Notes under the pieces: model-generated
What the model was told of the DNA's origin: nothing
Databases searched by the model: none
Seen by the model: only the letters and a program-made list of their open reading frames with translations
Assembly (NCBI RefSeq): GCF_047324175.1
Contig: NZ_CP178732.1
Coordinates: 1,674,001-1,738,000, forward strand
From: Acerihabitans sp015654925
GTDB lineage: Bacteria; Pseudomonadota; Gammaproteobacteria; Enterobacterales; Enterobacteriaceae
Direction of reading: 5' to 3'
Length of the DNA stretch: 64,000 nucleotides
Program-made: the position numbers and the translations under genes
Shown: piece after piece, positions 8,044 through 16,896 of the stretch
Position numbering within the stretch: position 1 is the first letter of the stretch
Layout of the letters: the number at the start of each line of letters is the position of its first letter

Positions 8044-9243
8044 TCAGGCCAGTTCGCGTACGTCGAAGCTGACTTCGGGGTCGACATCGGCCTCGTAGTC
8101 CACCCCGGCTAAACCGAAGCCGAACAAACGCAGGAACTCGTTTTTATAACCCTGATAATCCGTTAACTGATAAATATTATCATTGTTAATCTGGCTCCAC
8201 AGCCGGCGGCAGGCGTCCTGCACGTCGTCGCGCAGTTCCCAGTCGTCCAGGCGCAGGCGGTGCTGGTCATCGGTGGCGGGCTGCCGGTCGCCGAACAGGC
8301 GGGTGGCGAACAGGCGCTGGATCTGCTCGATACAGCCTTCATGGATGCCCAGATCCTTCATGATCTTAAAGGCCATGGAGATATACAGCGGCATCACCGG
8401 AATAGCGGCCGACGCCTGGGTGACCACCGATTTGAGTACGGCGACGTACGCGGCGCCGCCCTGTTGCTTCAGTTTGGCGTCGATGGCGTGGGCCGCGCGG
8501 TCCAGATCTTCCTTGGCCTTGCCCAGGGTGCCGTGCCAGTAGATGGGCCAGGTCAGATCGGTGCCGATATACGAGTAGGCCACCGCTTTGGCCCCCGGTG
8601 CCAGCACGCCGGCGTCTTCCAGCGCGCCCATCCACAGCTCCCAATCCTGCCCGCCCATGACCTTGACGGTGTCGGCGATTTCCTGCTCGTTGGCGGGGTC
8701 GACCACCACGTCGATCAACACGTCTTTATTGGTATCCAGCGCGGTGGATTTATAGGGTTCGCCGATGGGTTTCAGGGCGGACCGCACCACTTCACCGGTA
8801 TCGGGCAGCTTACGCACCGGCGAGGCCAGGGAGTAAACCACCAGATCGATCTGGCCCAGGTCTTGTTTAATCAGGTCGATGACCGCGTCGCGGCAGGCGT
8901 TGGAAAAGGCGTCGCCGTTGATGCTTTTGGCATACAGCCCCTGTTCCTTGGCGGCTTTATCGAAAGCGGCGGCGTTATACCAGCCGGCCGAGCCGGTTTT
9001 TTTGTCGCTGGCCGGCTTTTCGAAAAACACCCCGATGGTGGCGGCGTCGCTGCCGAAGGCGGCATTGATGCGCGAGGCCAGGCCGTAACCGGTGGATGCG
9101 CCGATGACCAGCACTTTTTTAGGACCGTTTTGCAGTTTGCCTGTGGATTTAACATAGGCAATTTGCTCGCGCACGTTGGCTTCGCAGCCGACGGGATGAG
9201 TGGTGGTGCAGATGAAACCACGAATTTTAGGTTTGATGATCAT
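8044..9243 (-). CDS. fabV: FabV-type enoyl-ACP (trans-2-enoyl-CoA) reductase
   Basis: NADH-dependent enoyl reductase of fatty-acid elongation, the triclosan-tolerant SDR-like FabV class, 399 aa (usual length). The start MIIKPKIRGFICTTTHPVGC is diagnostic. The cofactor-binding segment is VLVIGASTGYGLASRI, and the active-site region SYIGTDLTWPIYWHGTLGKAK carries the Tyr-x8-Lys pair. The C-terminus, including the insertion with GYKNEFLRLFGFGLAGVDYEAD, is complete. It is monocistronic, with hairpins on both sides. FabV occurs in Vibrio, Yersinia and Pseudomonas as well as in some Enterobacterales that also have FabI; whether this strain keeps fabI cannot be seen here. Confidence 0.95.
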   Translation of the reverse strand: MIIKPKIRGFICTTTHPVGCEANVREQIAYVKSTGKLQNGPKKVLVIGASTGYGLASRINAAFGSDAATIGVFFEKPASDKKTGSAGWYNAAAFDKAAKEQGLYAKSINGDAFSNACRDAVIDLIKQDLGQIDLVVYSLASPVRKLPDTGEVVRSALKPIGEPYKSTALDTNKDVLIDVVVDPANEQEIADTVKVMGGQDWELWMGALEDAGVLAPGAKAVAYSYIGTDLTWPIYWHGTLGKAKEDLDRAAHAIDAKLKQQGGAAYVAVLKSVVTQASAAIPVMPLYISMAFKIMKDLGIHEGCIEQIQRLFATRLFGDRQPATDDQHRLRLDDWELRDDVQDACRRLWSQINNDNIYQLTDYQGYKNEFLRLFGFGLAGVDYEADVDPEVSFDVRELA

Positions 9244-9398
9244 AAGATGTTTATCACGCTCGTTCGAAAACAGTGGCTAACATACCTTTTTTTTGTCCGT
9301 TTGAGGACTGATGTGTTACCCCGGCGGCGAAAAAAAGCGGAAAAAACACATTTTTTCTGACTTTGGTCGCAAATTATCGCGGTCGAGCTGTAAATGCA

Positions 9399-9426
9399 AA
9401 TACGGCCCCCGATTGGGAGCCGTATT
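9399..9426 (-). terminator. Probable terminator of the porin gene
   Basis: On the minus strand the stem AATACGGC pairs with GCCGTATT around a C/G-rich inner stem and small loop, followed by TTTGCATTT. It lies 57 bp downstream of the porin stop. Confidence 0.6.
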
Positions 9427-9482
9427 AGATGAGGCGGTATAAGAAGGAGGATAACGTCCGCCCCTGCATCAAGGCATCATTA

Positions 9483-10574
9483 TCAGAACTGATACACCAG
9501 GCCCAGGGCGACTACGTCGCCGCTGTTGATGCCAAGGCGGTTGTCATCATCAATGCGGTTGATGATGTAGTCGACATAGGTGGACATATTTTTGTTGAAG
9601 TAGTAGGTGGCGCCGACTTCATAGTATTTAATCAGGTCGACATCGCCCACGCCTTCAACATCCTTGGCTTTGGTTTGGGTATAACCGATGGACGGGCGCA
9701 GGCCGAAATCGAACTGATACTGGGCCACCAGCAGGAAGTCCTGGGTCTTGTTGGCAAAACCAGCCGCCGTGACACCGCTTGGCAGCGTACCGTCAAAATA
9801 GGTGGAGTTGCGGGTTTCGCCATACGTCGCGGCCAGATAAATATTATTGGCGTCGTATTTCAGAGAGGTTGCCCATTGTTCGGCGCGGTCACCGTTGCCG
9901 TAGATGGTTTCGCTATTCTGCCGGTCGGTACGATCGCCAGAAGCATACGCGCCGACGATGGCGACCCCGATGGGCGAAGTATAGGTGATTGAACCGCCAT
10001 AACCATCGCCATTCGCCCGCTGGATATCGGTACGATCGTTTTTACCCTGGTATTGCAGGGCAAAGTCCAGGCCGTCCACCAAACCGAAGAAACTGGTGTT
10101 GCGGTACGTAGCCACGCCGGTAGTACGGCCGACCATGAAGTTATCTGTGTAAGCGGTTTCACCGCCGAACTCCGGCAGCATATCCGTCCAGCCCAGCGCA
10201 TCGTAAACCACGCCGTAATTGCGGCCATAGTCAAACGAACCGTAATCGGCGAATTTCAAACCGGCAAAACCCAAACGGGTCTTAGTGCCATCGTTGGAAT
10301 CGCTGCCTTCGGTTTTGTTGGTCTGGACGTTATATTCCCACTGGCCATAACCGGTCAGTTGGTCATTAATTTGCGTTTCGCCTTTAAAACCGAAACGGAT
10401 ATAAGACTGGTCGCCATCGGAGGCATAACCGTCATCGTCGGCAAAATAATGCAAGCCGTCCACTTTGCCATACAAATCCAGTTTATTGCCGTCTTTATTG
10501 TATACCTCGGCCGCGCCTGCGATTCCGGACGCCATCAATGCCGGGATCATCACTGCAAGAATGCTATATTTCAT
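9483..10574 (-). CDS. OmpC/OmpF/PhoE-family general porin
   Basis: Outer-membrane trimeric beta-barrel porin, 363 aa. A signal peptide (MKYSILAVMIPALMASGIAGA) is followed by the classic mature start AEVYNKDGNKLDLYGKVDG. Further porin landmarks are AGLKFADYGSFDYGRNYG (strand before the constriction loop), the loop 3 PEFGGE motif and the terminal Phe of VALGLVYQF needed for Bam-mediated insertion. It passes small hydrophilic solutes. Which of ompC, ompF or phoE it corresponds to cannot be settled by eye, so no symbol is given. It is transcribed away from a long AT-rich region (10593-11481) that could hold OmpR sites. Confidence 0.92.
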   Translation of the reverse strand: MKYSILAVMIPALMASGIAGAAEVYNKDGNKLDLYGKVDGLHYFADDDGYASDGDQSYIRFGFKGETQINDQLTGYGQWEYNVQTNKTEGSDSNDGTKTRLGFAGLKFADYGSFDYGRNYGVVYDALGWTDMLPEFGGETAYTDNFMVGRTTGVATYRNTSFFGLVDGLDFALQYQGKNDRTDIQRANGDGYGGSITYTSPIGVAIVGAYASGDRTDRQNSETIYGNGDRAEQWATSLKYDANNIYLAATYGETRNSTYFDGTLPSGVTAAGFANKTQDFLLVAQYQFDFGLRPSIGYTQTKAKDVEGVGDVDLIKYYEVGATYYFNKNMSTYVDYIINRIDDDNRLGINSGDVVALGLVYQF

Positions 10575-10592
10575 CGAAAAGATACCTTATAA

Positions 10593-11481
10593 AGTATTTT
10601 TATTAAAACGAGCAGTTGCCCGCGCCACTGCCTGAACTTTTATACAAGGTTTGCAAGGCCAATACTGATGTATCCGTCCCTTGCATGCGTCATTTTTGCC
10701 TGCTTTTTATGCGAAACATCCCCTCCTGTAACACACATAAATAGTATGAATCACCGGGGTAGGGACCGGTTTGTAAATAGTTATTGCTTTTATGCTATTG
10801 GCATATTCCCGATCGATGTTGGTATAAGTTGCCTTGGCCTTTTTCATCCCGGGGCCAAGGCGGAAGCGCATCGAGTAGACACAGGAAGCACCAATGGGAG
10901 ACAGAATAGTAACTCTCTTTAATTAAAAAACGAAACGCTGATAATGAAAATTTGTGATCAACTTAAAATATTTGTAATTAACCTACGGAACTAAAATGAA
11001 ATATATAAATAACCTATGGCATTTTTGGCAACAAATAACACTCTTTGCACAAAAAGACATTTATTATCAAAGATGATTTTCACTGAAAATATAAAAACAT
11101 AGCGTGATAGTCACGCCATAATAAGGCATTAATGGCTAAAAAAAGCATTTTTGGTTAATTTGCACTTATTTACCCGTATAGTACCCAAGGATTTTGAAAT
11201 ATCACGAAATGATAAAAACAGCACCAATGGTCAATGACGAAACGAAACGGCAGGTTATTTTATTGCGGTGTATTACCTGCATTTCGGTTCCATTAATATT
11301 TAGAAATATAAAAGGATTTTTTGTGAAGGTCTATGCCGCTACGTCGCATAATAGCGGCATAGAACGGTATAATGCGCATTATTGGTCGCCAAAGAAGGAG
11401 AGTGAGCCGCGGGTAAAGCGAAAGGGAAGACTATTTTCCTTTTCCCTACAGAGAGAGTTTCCAAGGGGTAATACCGTAATT
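10593..11481. other. Long AT-rich non-coding region between porin and rob-like gene
   Basis: Nearly 900 bp with no convincing gene. A reading frame from 11194 runs into the rob-like gene, but its first 96 residues have no family match and look untranslated. A hairpin (CCTTGGCC/GGCCAAGG) lies near 10832-10861, without a T run. In E. coli the equivalent space upstream of ompC holds the micF sRNA; I could not recognise micF here. Confidence 0.5.
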
Positions 11482-12363
11482 ATGAATAAATCTGGAACGA
11501 TTTGCGATCTATTGAACTGGCTTGAGGAAAATCTGGATCGGCCGCTCTCCCTCGATGAAGTGGCCGCCAGGGTGGGGTATTCCAAATGGCATTTGCAACG
11601 CAAGTTCAAAGAGACGACCGGCCAGGTACTGGGCGCTTATATCCGCGCCCGTCGACTTTCCAATGCCGCCATGGCGCTGCGCCTGACCAGCAAGCCCCTG
11701 TCCGCTATCGCGCTTCAGTATCATTTTGAATCCCAGCAGTCCTTTAATCGCGCGTTTAAAAAGCAGTTCCTGCAGACGCCCGCCCTGTACCGGCGGTCGA
11801 TGAAATGGGATTTTTACGGCCTCGAACCGCCGCTGCGCGGCAGGACGGGCGCGGTGCCGCAAAGCGACATTATCACCCTGCCGGAACTCCAGCTGGAAGG
11901 CATCACCCAAAGTTACACCTGTACCCTGGAACAGTTGAGCCTTTGCCGCACGCAACTGCGCCAGCGCTTCTGGGGGCAGTTTCTCGATGAGGCGCAAAGC
12001 GATGCGCCGGTACTTTACGGCCTCAGTTATTCGCGCCCGGCGAGCGTGAAAAACGGTGAAAACGAGGTGTGGTATACCACCGCCGCCGAGCCGCAATATC
12101 TGCCGGTAAAACTGGAGAACATGGAGATGTTCAAGCTTAACGCGGGCGATTACGCGCAGTTTACCTATGCCGGCCCCACCGAGGGGCTGCAGCGCTTTAT
12201 CATGGATCTCTACGGCATTTGCCTGCCGCTGCTCCAGGTCGTGCGGCGCGAAGGCTACGATATCGAGCGTTTCCAGCGCCTGCCGCCGCCGGACGCGGAC
12301 GCCGGCCAGGAGACCGATGCCGATATCGTCCATTGCGATTACCTGATTCCCATTATGCGTTGA
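11482..12363 (+). CDS. rob: Rob-like AraC-family transcriptional activator
   Basis: Transcription factor of the Rob/MarA/SoxS family with an effector domain, 293 aa from the ATG at 11482 (E. coli Rob is 289 aa). Residues about 1-105 form the double HTH (LLNWLEENLDRPLSLDEVAA, YSKWHLQRKFKETTG, FKKQFLQTPALYRRS). Residues about 120-290 are a GyrI-like small-molecule-binding domain as in Rob. The frame is open 288 bp further upstream, but that part resembles nothing and the family start (MNKSGTICDLLNWLEE) fixes the start; the ribosome site is weak. Rob activates efflux and stress genes in response to bile salts, dipyridyl and similar compounds. Here it lies near a porin, not next to creA as in E. 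coli, so a Rob paralogue is possible. Confidence 0.8.
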   Translation: MNKSGTICDLLNWLEENLDRPLSLDEVAARVGYSKWHLQRKFKETTGQVLGAYIRARRLSNAAMALRLTSKPLSAIALQYHFESQQSFNRAFKKQFLQTPALYRRSMKWDFYGLEPPLRGRTGAVPQSDIITLPELQLEGITQSYTCTLEQLSLCRTQLRQRFWGQFLDEAQSDAPVLYGLSYSRPASVKNGENEVWYTTAAEPQYLPVKLENMEMFKLNAGDYAQFTYAGPTEGLQRFIMDLYGICLPLLQVVRREGYDIERFQRLPPPDADAGQETDADIVHCDYLIPIMR

Positions 12364-12390
12364 CCAGCCGGGCGCCGCGGCGGCGCAATA

Positions 12391-13593
12391 CTACGCCAGC
12401 GCCCGCGCCAGCAGGGTTATGGGATGCTCGCAGCTTTTGCTGGTGGACATTTCTATTTGCCATTTACAGGTTTCGCAGTCGGTCACCACCAGGTCCACGC
12501 CGCTTTGCTCGATTTGGCGAAACAGCGAGTTGCCGATGGCCTGGGACGTGGCGTAGTTTTCGGATTTAAAACCATAGGTGCCGGCGATGCCGCAGCATTG
12601 GGAGTCCAGCACCACCAGTTCGAGGCCCGGGATTTGGCGCAGCAGCTCCAGGGTATAGGCGGTCCAGCCCATTTTTTCCATATGGCACGGCGTATGGTAA
12701 GCCACCCGCAGCGGCATGGGTTTGAGCGGCAGCGCTTTGCCGGCATCCAGCAGGCGGTAAAGATAGCGCGTGGCCAGCTCGACCCGATCGCGCACCGCGG
12801 AGGTGTCCACCCCCAGCAGGTGGGGGTATTCCTCGCGCAGGGCGTGGATACAGCTCGATGAGGTGCCCACCACCGTGATGTCCCGCTCCAGCACCGCGTC
12901 GCGCAGCGAGGCGGTATTTCCCTGGGCCTGTTTTTTCGCCCGTTCGATAAAACCATTGGCAATCAGCGGTACGCCGCAGCATTTTTCATGCTTGAGCAAC
13001 TGCACGCCGATATCCATGGCGTTGAACACCCGGATGAGGTCCTTGCCCAGCTGCGGGTGGTTATAATTGACAAAGCAGCCGTGGAAAAAAGCCACCTGCT
13101 GCGTATATTTCCGCTGGCCGGCGGCCTGACCGCGATACCAGCGGCGAAAGGTGCCGAAAGAGTATTTGGGCAGTTCCCGGCGGTGGTCGATATGCAGCGT
13201 TTTATCCAGCAGTTGGCGCACCGGTTTAAGCCCGGTGCCCAGATTGACGATGGGCGCCAGGGGCGTCGATAGCGATCCCATCAGATCCGTATGGCTCAGG
13301 ATGGCATCGCGCAGGGTCGGCCGGTGCTCGCTGTAGCGGGCTTTGGCCCGCTGGATCAGGTCGCTGATGCGTACTTCCGAAGGACAGGCCACCTCGCAGC
13401 GTTTACAGTTGGTGCAGTATTTTAACGCCTCGTCATACAGCGACGGGTCCTTGAGCCTGAGCCGCTCCCCGTCCGGCCCGGCCTGTTTCGGCCCCGGAAA
13501 CAGCGGATTCACCTTGGACACCGGGCAGTAGGTCGTGCAGACGGTGCATTTCAGGCAGCTATCAAAACTCTGGTCGTTCGACAGGTTCATCAT
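12391..13593 (-). CDS. glpC: Anaerobic glycerol-3-phosphate dehydrogenase subunit C
   Basis: Membrane-anchoring iron-sulfur subunit of the GlpABC complex, which passes electrons from glycerol 3-phosphate to menaquinone under anaerobic conditions; 400 aa, typical length. Two ferredoxin-type clusters lie near the N-terminus (CLKCTVCTTYCP and CTNCKRCEVACP). Two CCG domains follow (HGCFVNYNHPQLG, EKCCGVPL; HTPCHMEKMG, DSQCCGIAGTYG). The start overlaps glpB by 4 bp (ATGA). The gene ends 27 bp from the convergent rob-like gene. Confidence 0.97.
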   Translation of the reverse strand: MMNLSNDQSFDSCLKCTVCTTYCPVSKVNPLFPGPKQAGPDGERLRLKDPSLYDEALKYCTNCKRCEVACPSEVRISDLIQRAKARYSEHRPTLRDAILSHTDLMGSLSTPLAPIVNLGTGLKPVRQLLDKTLHIDHRRELPKYSFGTFRRWYRGQAAGQRKYTQQVAFFHGCFVNYNHPQLGKDLIRVFNAMDIGVQLLKHEKCCGVPLIANGFIERAKKQAQGNTASLRDAVLERDITVVGTSSSCIHALREEYPHLLGVDTSAVRDRVELATRYLYRLLDAGKALPLKPMPLRVAYHTPCHMEKMGWTAYTLELLRQIPGLELVVLDSQCCGIAGTYGFKSENYATSQAIGNSLFRQIEQSGVDLVVTDCETCKWQIEMSTSKSCEHPITLLARALA

Positions 13594-14861
13594 TGGTTCT
13601 CCTGTGCCAGGATAATGCGCCGGGCGGCATGGAGCGCGCTGGTAAGCGAGACCCCGGCGCCGCAGCCTTGCCGCAGGGGATCGTAGCCGCCCAATACCGC
13701 GCCGATGGCGTAGAGATTTTCCAGCGGCCGGCCCGCGCGCAGCGCCCGCTGTCCGGCATCGGTTTTAACGCCGAATTGCAGGTAGGGCTGGGGCGCGAAA
13801 AAGTCGGCCCGGCTCCATGCGCCGCGATCGGCGTTGTCCCAGACATCAAGGCCAAATACCGGTTCCACGATTTGTTCGCGGGTCGCCACCAGCCCGTTGC
13901 TGAAAAAGCTGCCGCTGGCCAAGACCACCTGCCGCGCGCGCAGCGGGATATCGCTATGATTACGGGTATAAACCCCGAGGATGCGCTGTCCGTCGAACTG
14001 CGCTTTCAGGACTTTATCGCCGGGCATAAATATCCCTCCCAGCTGGTTGAAGCGCCTCAGCATGCCCTGATGCATACGGATGCCCAGCAGGGACGGGGGC
14101 AAGGTGGGCAGCAGATATACCGGCCGGTCGATGGCGGCCCGCAGGGCATCCAGCGCCCGGCGGTCGTCCAGGCCGATGCAGGCCGGCAGGATCAGGCATT
14201 CGGCATCTCCCGCCAGGCGGGCCAGCTCATCGGCCAGGGCGGCGCCGTTTTCCGCCAAATCCAGCACCCGGGCGATATTTACCGCGCGGAATTCGCTGGG
14301 GTTATTGCGCAATAAATCCAGCGCCGGCAAATGTAAATAGGCCGCTTCGGCCGCGATGCCTTGTTCCGCCGCCAGCGAATCGGCCACCATCTGCGGCTGA
14401 AAATCCAGGAACCCTTCAATGCCGATTACCGCCACCTTCCGCCAGGGCAAGACGCCGTCCAGCGGGGTGACCGGGATATCCGCCGGGCTGAGCCAGGTGG
14501 CCTTGCGGGTGCCCAAGGGGGTAATGCGCTGGTGGTTATGGGCCGGATCGCCGGACAGGGCGATATTGCAGCGTCCCAGCAGCGCCTGCGCTTCGCGCGC
14601 CAGGGGGATGATGCGGTCGGCGCCGATGACGCTATAAGGGTGCCGCGGGGCCTGCGCGGCCAGCGCGGCCAAACAGGCCGGGGGCGATGCCACGGGGGTG
14701 CCGTCCGGCAGCCGGCACAGCAGATCCAGGGAACCGGAAGAGAAATACAGCGCGCTTTGTCCGGCGCTGACCACCGCGCAATGTTTACCCTGTTCGGCCA
14801 GGCGGATGGCGCAGCTTAATCCCGCCAGGCCGCCGCCAATCACTACGGTATCAAATTCCAT
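13590..14861 (-). CDS. glpB: Anaerobic glycerol-3-phosphate dehydrogenase subunit B
   Basis: Flavin subunit (FMN in E. coli) of GlpABC, 423 aa (E. coli 419). The nucleotide-binding start MEFDTVVIGGGLAGLSCAIR fixes the ATG at 14861; a longer frame to 14963 lies inside glpA. The ends overlap both neighbours (11 bp with glpA, 4 bp with glpC), the usual glpABC arrangement. C-terminal block AIGAVLGGYDPLRQGCGAGV is well conserved. Confidence 0.96.
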   Translation of the reverse strand: MEFDTVVIGGGLAGLSCAIRLAEQGKHCAVVSAGQSALYFSSGSLDLLCRLPDGTPVASPPACLAALAAQAPRHPYSVIGADRIIPLAREAQALLGRCNIALSGDPAHNHQRITPLGTRKATWLSPADIPVTPLDGVLPWRKVAVIGIEGFLDFQPQMVADSLAAEQGIAAEAAYLHLPALDLLRNNPSEFRAVNIARVLDLAENGAALADELARLAGDAECLILPACIGLDDRRALDALRAAIDRPVYLLPTLPPSLLGIRMHQGMLRRFNQLGGIFMPGDKVLKAQFDGQRILGVYTRNHSDIPLRARQVVLASGSFFSNGLVATREQIVEPVFGLDVWDNADRGAWSRADFFAPQPYLQFGVKTDAGQRALRAGRPLENLYAIGAVLGGYDPLRQGCGAGVSLTSALHAARRIILAQENQ

Positions 14862-16524
14862 CGTCCGCCTCCCGTTTACCGGCATTGTCGCCGTCCAGGC
14901 CGCATAATCCCTGGTAAACCCAACTGGTAAATTCGCTTTCCCGCAGCGCGTCCCCCCAGGCAATCGGCCTGACGCCTTTCCAGCGTTCGTTCAGGAACCT
15001 GGACAACTGGACGATGGACTGCGCCGGCGTGGCGACATTAAACCGCGCCAGCAGGCCGGCGGCGCGGCAGGCGCACAGTTCGCCCTGGCAGGTGCCCATG
15101 CCCACGCGCGTACGGCGGCGCAAATCGGTCAGGTTATTCACGGTCAGGGACTCCGCCGCATAACGCACTTCGCCGGCGGTAACCGCCTCGCATTCGCATA
15201 CCAGGCTGTTATCGAGCCGGCTGCCGCCGAGCGCCCGGCTGGCCCGATCGCCGTGACGATAAACCGCCGACCCGGCGATGCTCACGGGTAGCCGGCTGAC
15301 GGTGCGTTTAGTTTCCTCGGGCGATAGCCGGGAGCCGGGCAGGGGATTTTCGGCGGTGGTGCAGGGCGCGCTAACGCCCAGTTTCTCGCAGACTTTATCG
15401 GTCGCCCATTGCGCCATCAGGCGATAGGTCATCAGCTTGCCGCCGGTAATGGTGATAAATCCCGCCATGCCGTCCCGGGCGGCATGATCCAGCAGCACGA
15501 TGCCGCGGCTGACGCTGCGGCCCGTGGGGTCGTCGTCGCTGGCCACCAGGGGGCGCACGCCGGCATAGGCGCGCAGCAGGCGCGTGTGCGCCAGCATCGG
15601 CGCCAGCAGCGCGCCTTCGCGGATTAATAAATCCACCTCCTGCGGGGTCACCGCGAGACGATCGATCTCGTCATACCCGATGCGGGTGGAGGTGGTGCCA
15701 ATCAGCGAAATGGTGTCTCCCGGCACCAGAATGTCGCCATCGGCGGGGGTGCGGCAGCGATTGATCACCAGGTTATTAATACGATGGCCCAGGATCAGCA
15801 ACGCCCCTTTGGCCGGGAACATCCGGATCTTCAGGTCGGCATATTCGGCGATATGCTGCCCCCAAATGCCCGCGGCATTCACGACCATCGCCCCGTGGAT
15901 CTCATGGTGCTGCCCGGATTTGTGATTGTAGACGCGCACCCCGGTGACCCGATCGTTATGGCGCAGCAGGCCGGTGACTTCGTGATAGGTCAAAAAACGC
16001 GCGCCGTGTTCCCGGGCGTCGAGCATATTGGCCGTGCTCAGGCGAAACGGATCGATGGTGCCGTCCGGCACCCTCACCGCGCCGACCAGGGCGGGATTCA
16101 CCGCCGGTTCCAGGCGCCGGGCCAATTGGGGATCGATGGCCTGCGCATCGATGCCCGCGTCGGCGCAGGCGCTGATAAATTGCCGCTGATAGTCCAGCGA
16201 ATCCTGCGGCAGGGTGATAAATAATCCGTCGGTGGGTTCAATACAATGGTGGGCAATGCGCTTGAGGATGCGATTTTCTTCAATACATTCGCGGGCGGAT
16301 TCGGCGTCATTTACCGCATAGCGGGCGCCGCTGTGCAGCAGGCCGTGGTTATGGCCGGTGGCGCCGCTGGCGATATCATAGCGCTCCAGCAGCAGGCAAT
16401 CCAGGCCGCGGCAGGCGCAGTCGCGGGCGATACCCGCGCCGGTCGCCCCGCCGCCGATAATGATGACATCCGTATCAGCATAAGGCTCCCGGCTGGTTGC
16501 GCCGTCATTCATACGGTTACTCAT
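14851..16524 (-). CDS. glpA: Anaerobic glycerol-3-phosphate dehydrogenase subunit A
   Basis: FAD-containing catalytic subunit of the anaerobic enzyme that oxidises glycerol 3-phosphate to DHAP, 557 aa (E. coli 542). FAD-binding motif VIIIGGGATGAGIARDCACR near residue 20, then the family block SGATGHNHGLLHSGARYAV. The C-terminal BFD-like domain keeps its cysteines (CECEAVTAGE and GTCQGELCACR). Divergent from glpT across a 372-bp control region with GlpR- and CRP-like sites, as in E. coli. Confidence 0.97.
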   Translation of the reverse strand: MSNRMNDGATSREPYADTDVIIIGGGATGAGIARDCACRGLDCLLLERYDIASGATGHNHGLLHSGARYAVNDAESARECIEENRILKRIAHHCIEPTDGLFITLPQDSLDYQRQFISACADAGIDAQAIDPQLARRLEPAVNPALVGAVRVPDGTIDPFRLSTANMLDAREHGARFLTYHEVTGLLRHNDRVTGVRVYNHKSGQHHEIHGAMVVNAAGIWGQHIAEYADLKIRMFPAKGALLILGHRINNLVINRCRTPADGDILVPGDTISLIGTTSTRIGYDEIDRLAVTPQEVDLLIREGALLAPMLAHTRLLRAYAGVRPLVASDDDPTGRSVSRGIVLLDHAARDGMAGFITITGGKLMTYRLMAQWATDKVCEKLGVSAPCTTAENPLPGSRLSPEETKRTVSRLPVSIAGSAVYRHGDRASRALGGSRLDNSLVCECEAVTAGEVRYAAESLTVNNLTDLRRRTRVGMGTCQGELCACRAAGLLARFNVATPAQSIVQLSRFLNERWKGVRPIAWGDALRESEFTSWVYQGLCGLDGDNAGKREADDGI

Positions 16525-16749
16525 GAAACCTCCTATGGCGCGCCCCGTGGCGGCGGCGGTTTATAGCAGTATTAACCCACGAAATCCGCAAAAAATGTGT
16601 GATAAGGAACAATATCGAATCATAAACGAAAGTTATACGCGCGTTAAAAACCCTTTAGTTGATAAATGTCATAAATTAATTATGTGTGAATATGCCAAAG
16701 TATGACTAATGGTTAATTTTTGGTATTAAATTCATAAAAATGTAATAAA

Positions 16750-16765
16750 TGTTACACAAATCACA
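16750..16765. promoter_or_regulatory. CRP-like site in glpA-glpT control region
   Basis: TGTTA-N6-TCACA matches 9 of 10 core bases of the CRP consensus TGTGA-N6-TCACA. The E. coli glpTQ/glpABC region is CRP-activated. Confidence 0.5.
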
Positions 16766-16794
16766 ACCCCCGGCGGCGCCCCTCCCTAGGATAA

Positions 16795-16812
16795 GATTCG
16801 TTATCGAACACA
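16795..16812. promoter_or_regulatory. GlpR-like operator
   Basis: ATTCGTTATCGAACA on the plus strand; its complement TGTTCGATAACGAAT fits the E. coli GlpR operator consensus ATGTTCGATAACGAACAT closely. A weaker copy (TCGAATCATAAACGAAA) lies near 16614-16631 on the glpA side. Repression of both directions by GlpR, relieved by glycerol 3-phosphate, is expected. Confidence 0.6.
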
Positions 16813-16896
16813 TTATTCGTATGTAATCAATTCAACCTCGCATTGCCGTGATTCATTATGCGCGAATCATCACTAACAGAGCCATTGGAGGCGCCC

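Noticed and set aside
8260..9360. 366-codon frame opposite fabV
   Set aside because: Antisense shadow of fabV, rich in Gly/His/Gln as expected for the reverse frame of a GC-rich gene; no family match.
11194..11481. N-terminal extension of the rob-like gene (96 residues)
   Set aside because: The extension has no family similarity, base composition is AT-rich like the surrounding non-coding DNA, and the Rob-family start is at 11482.
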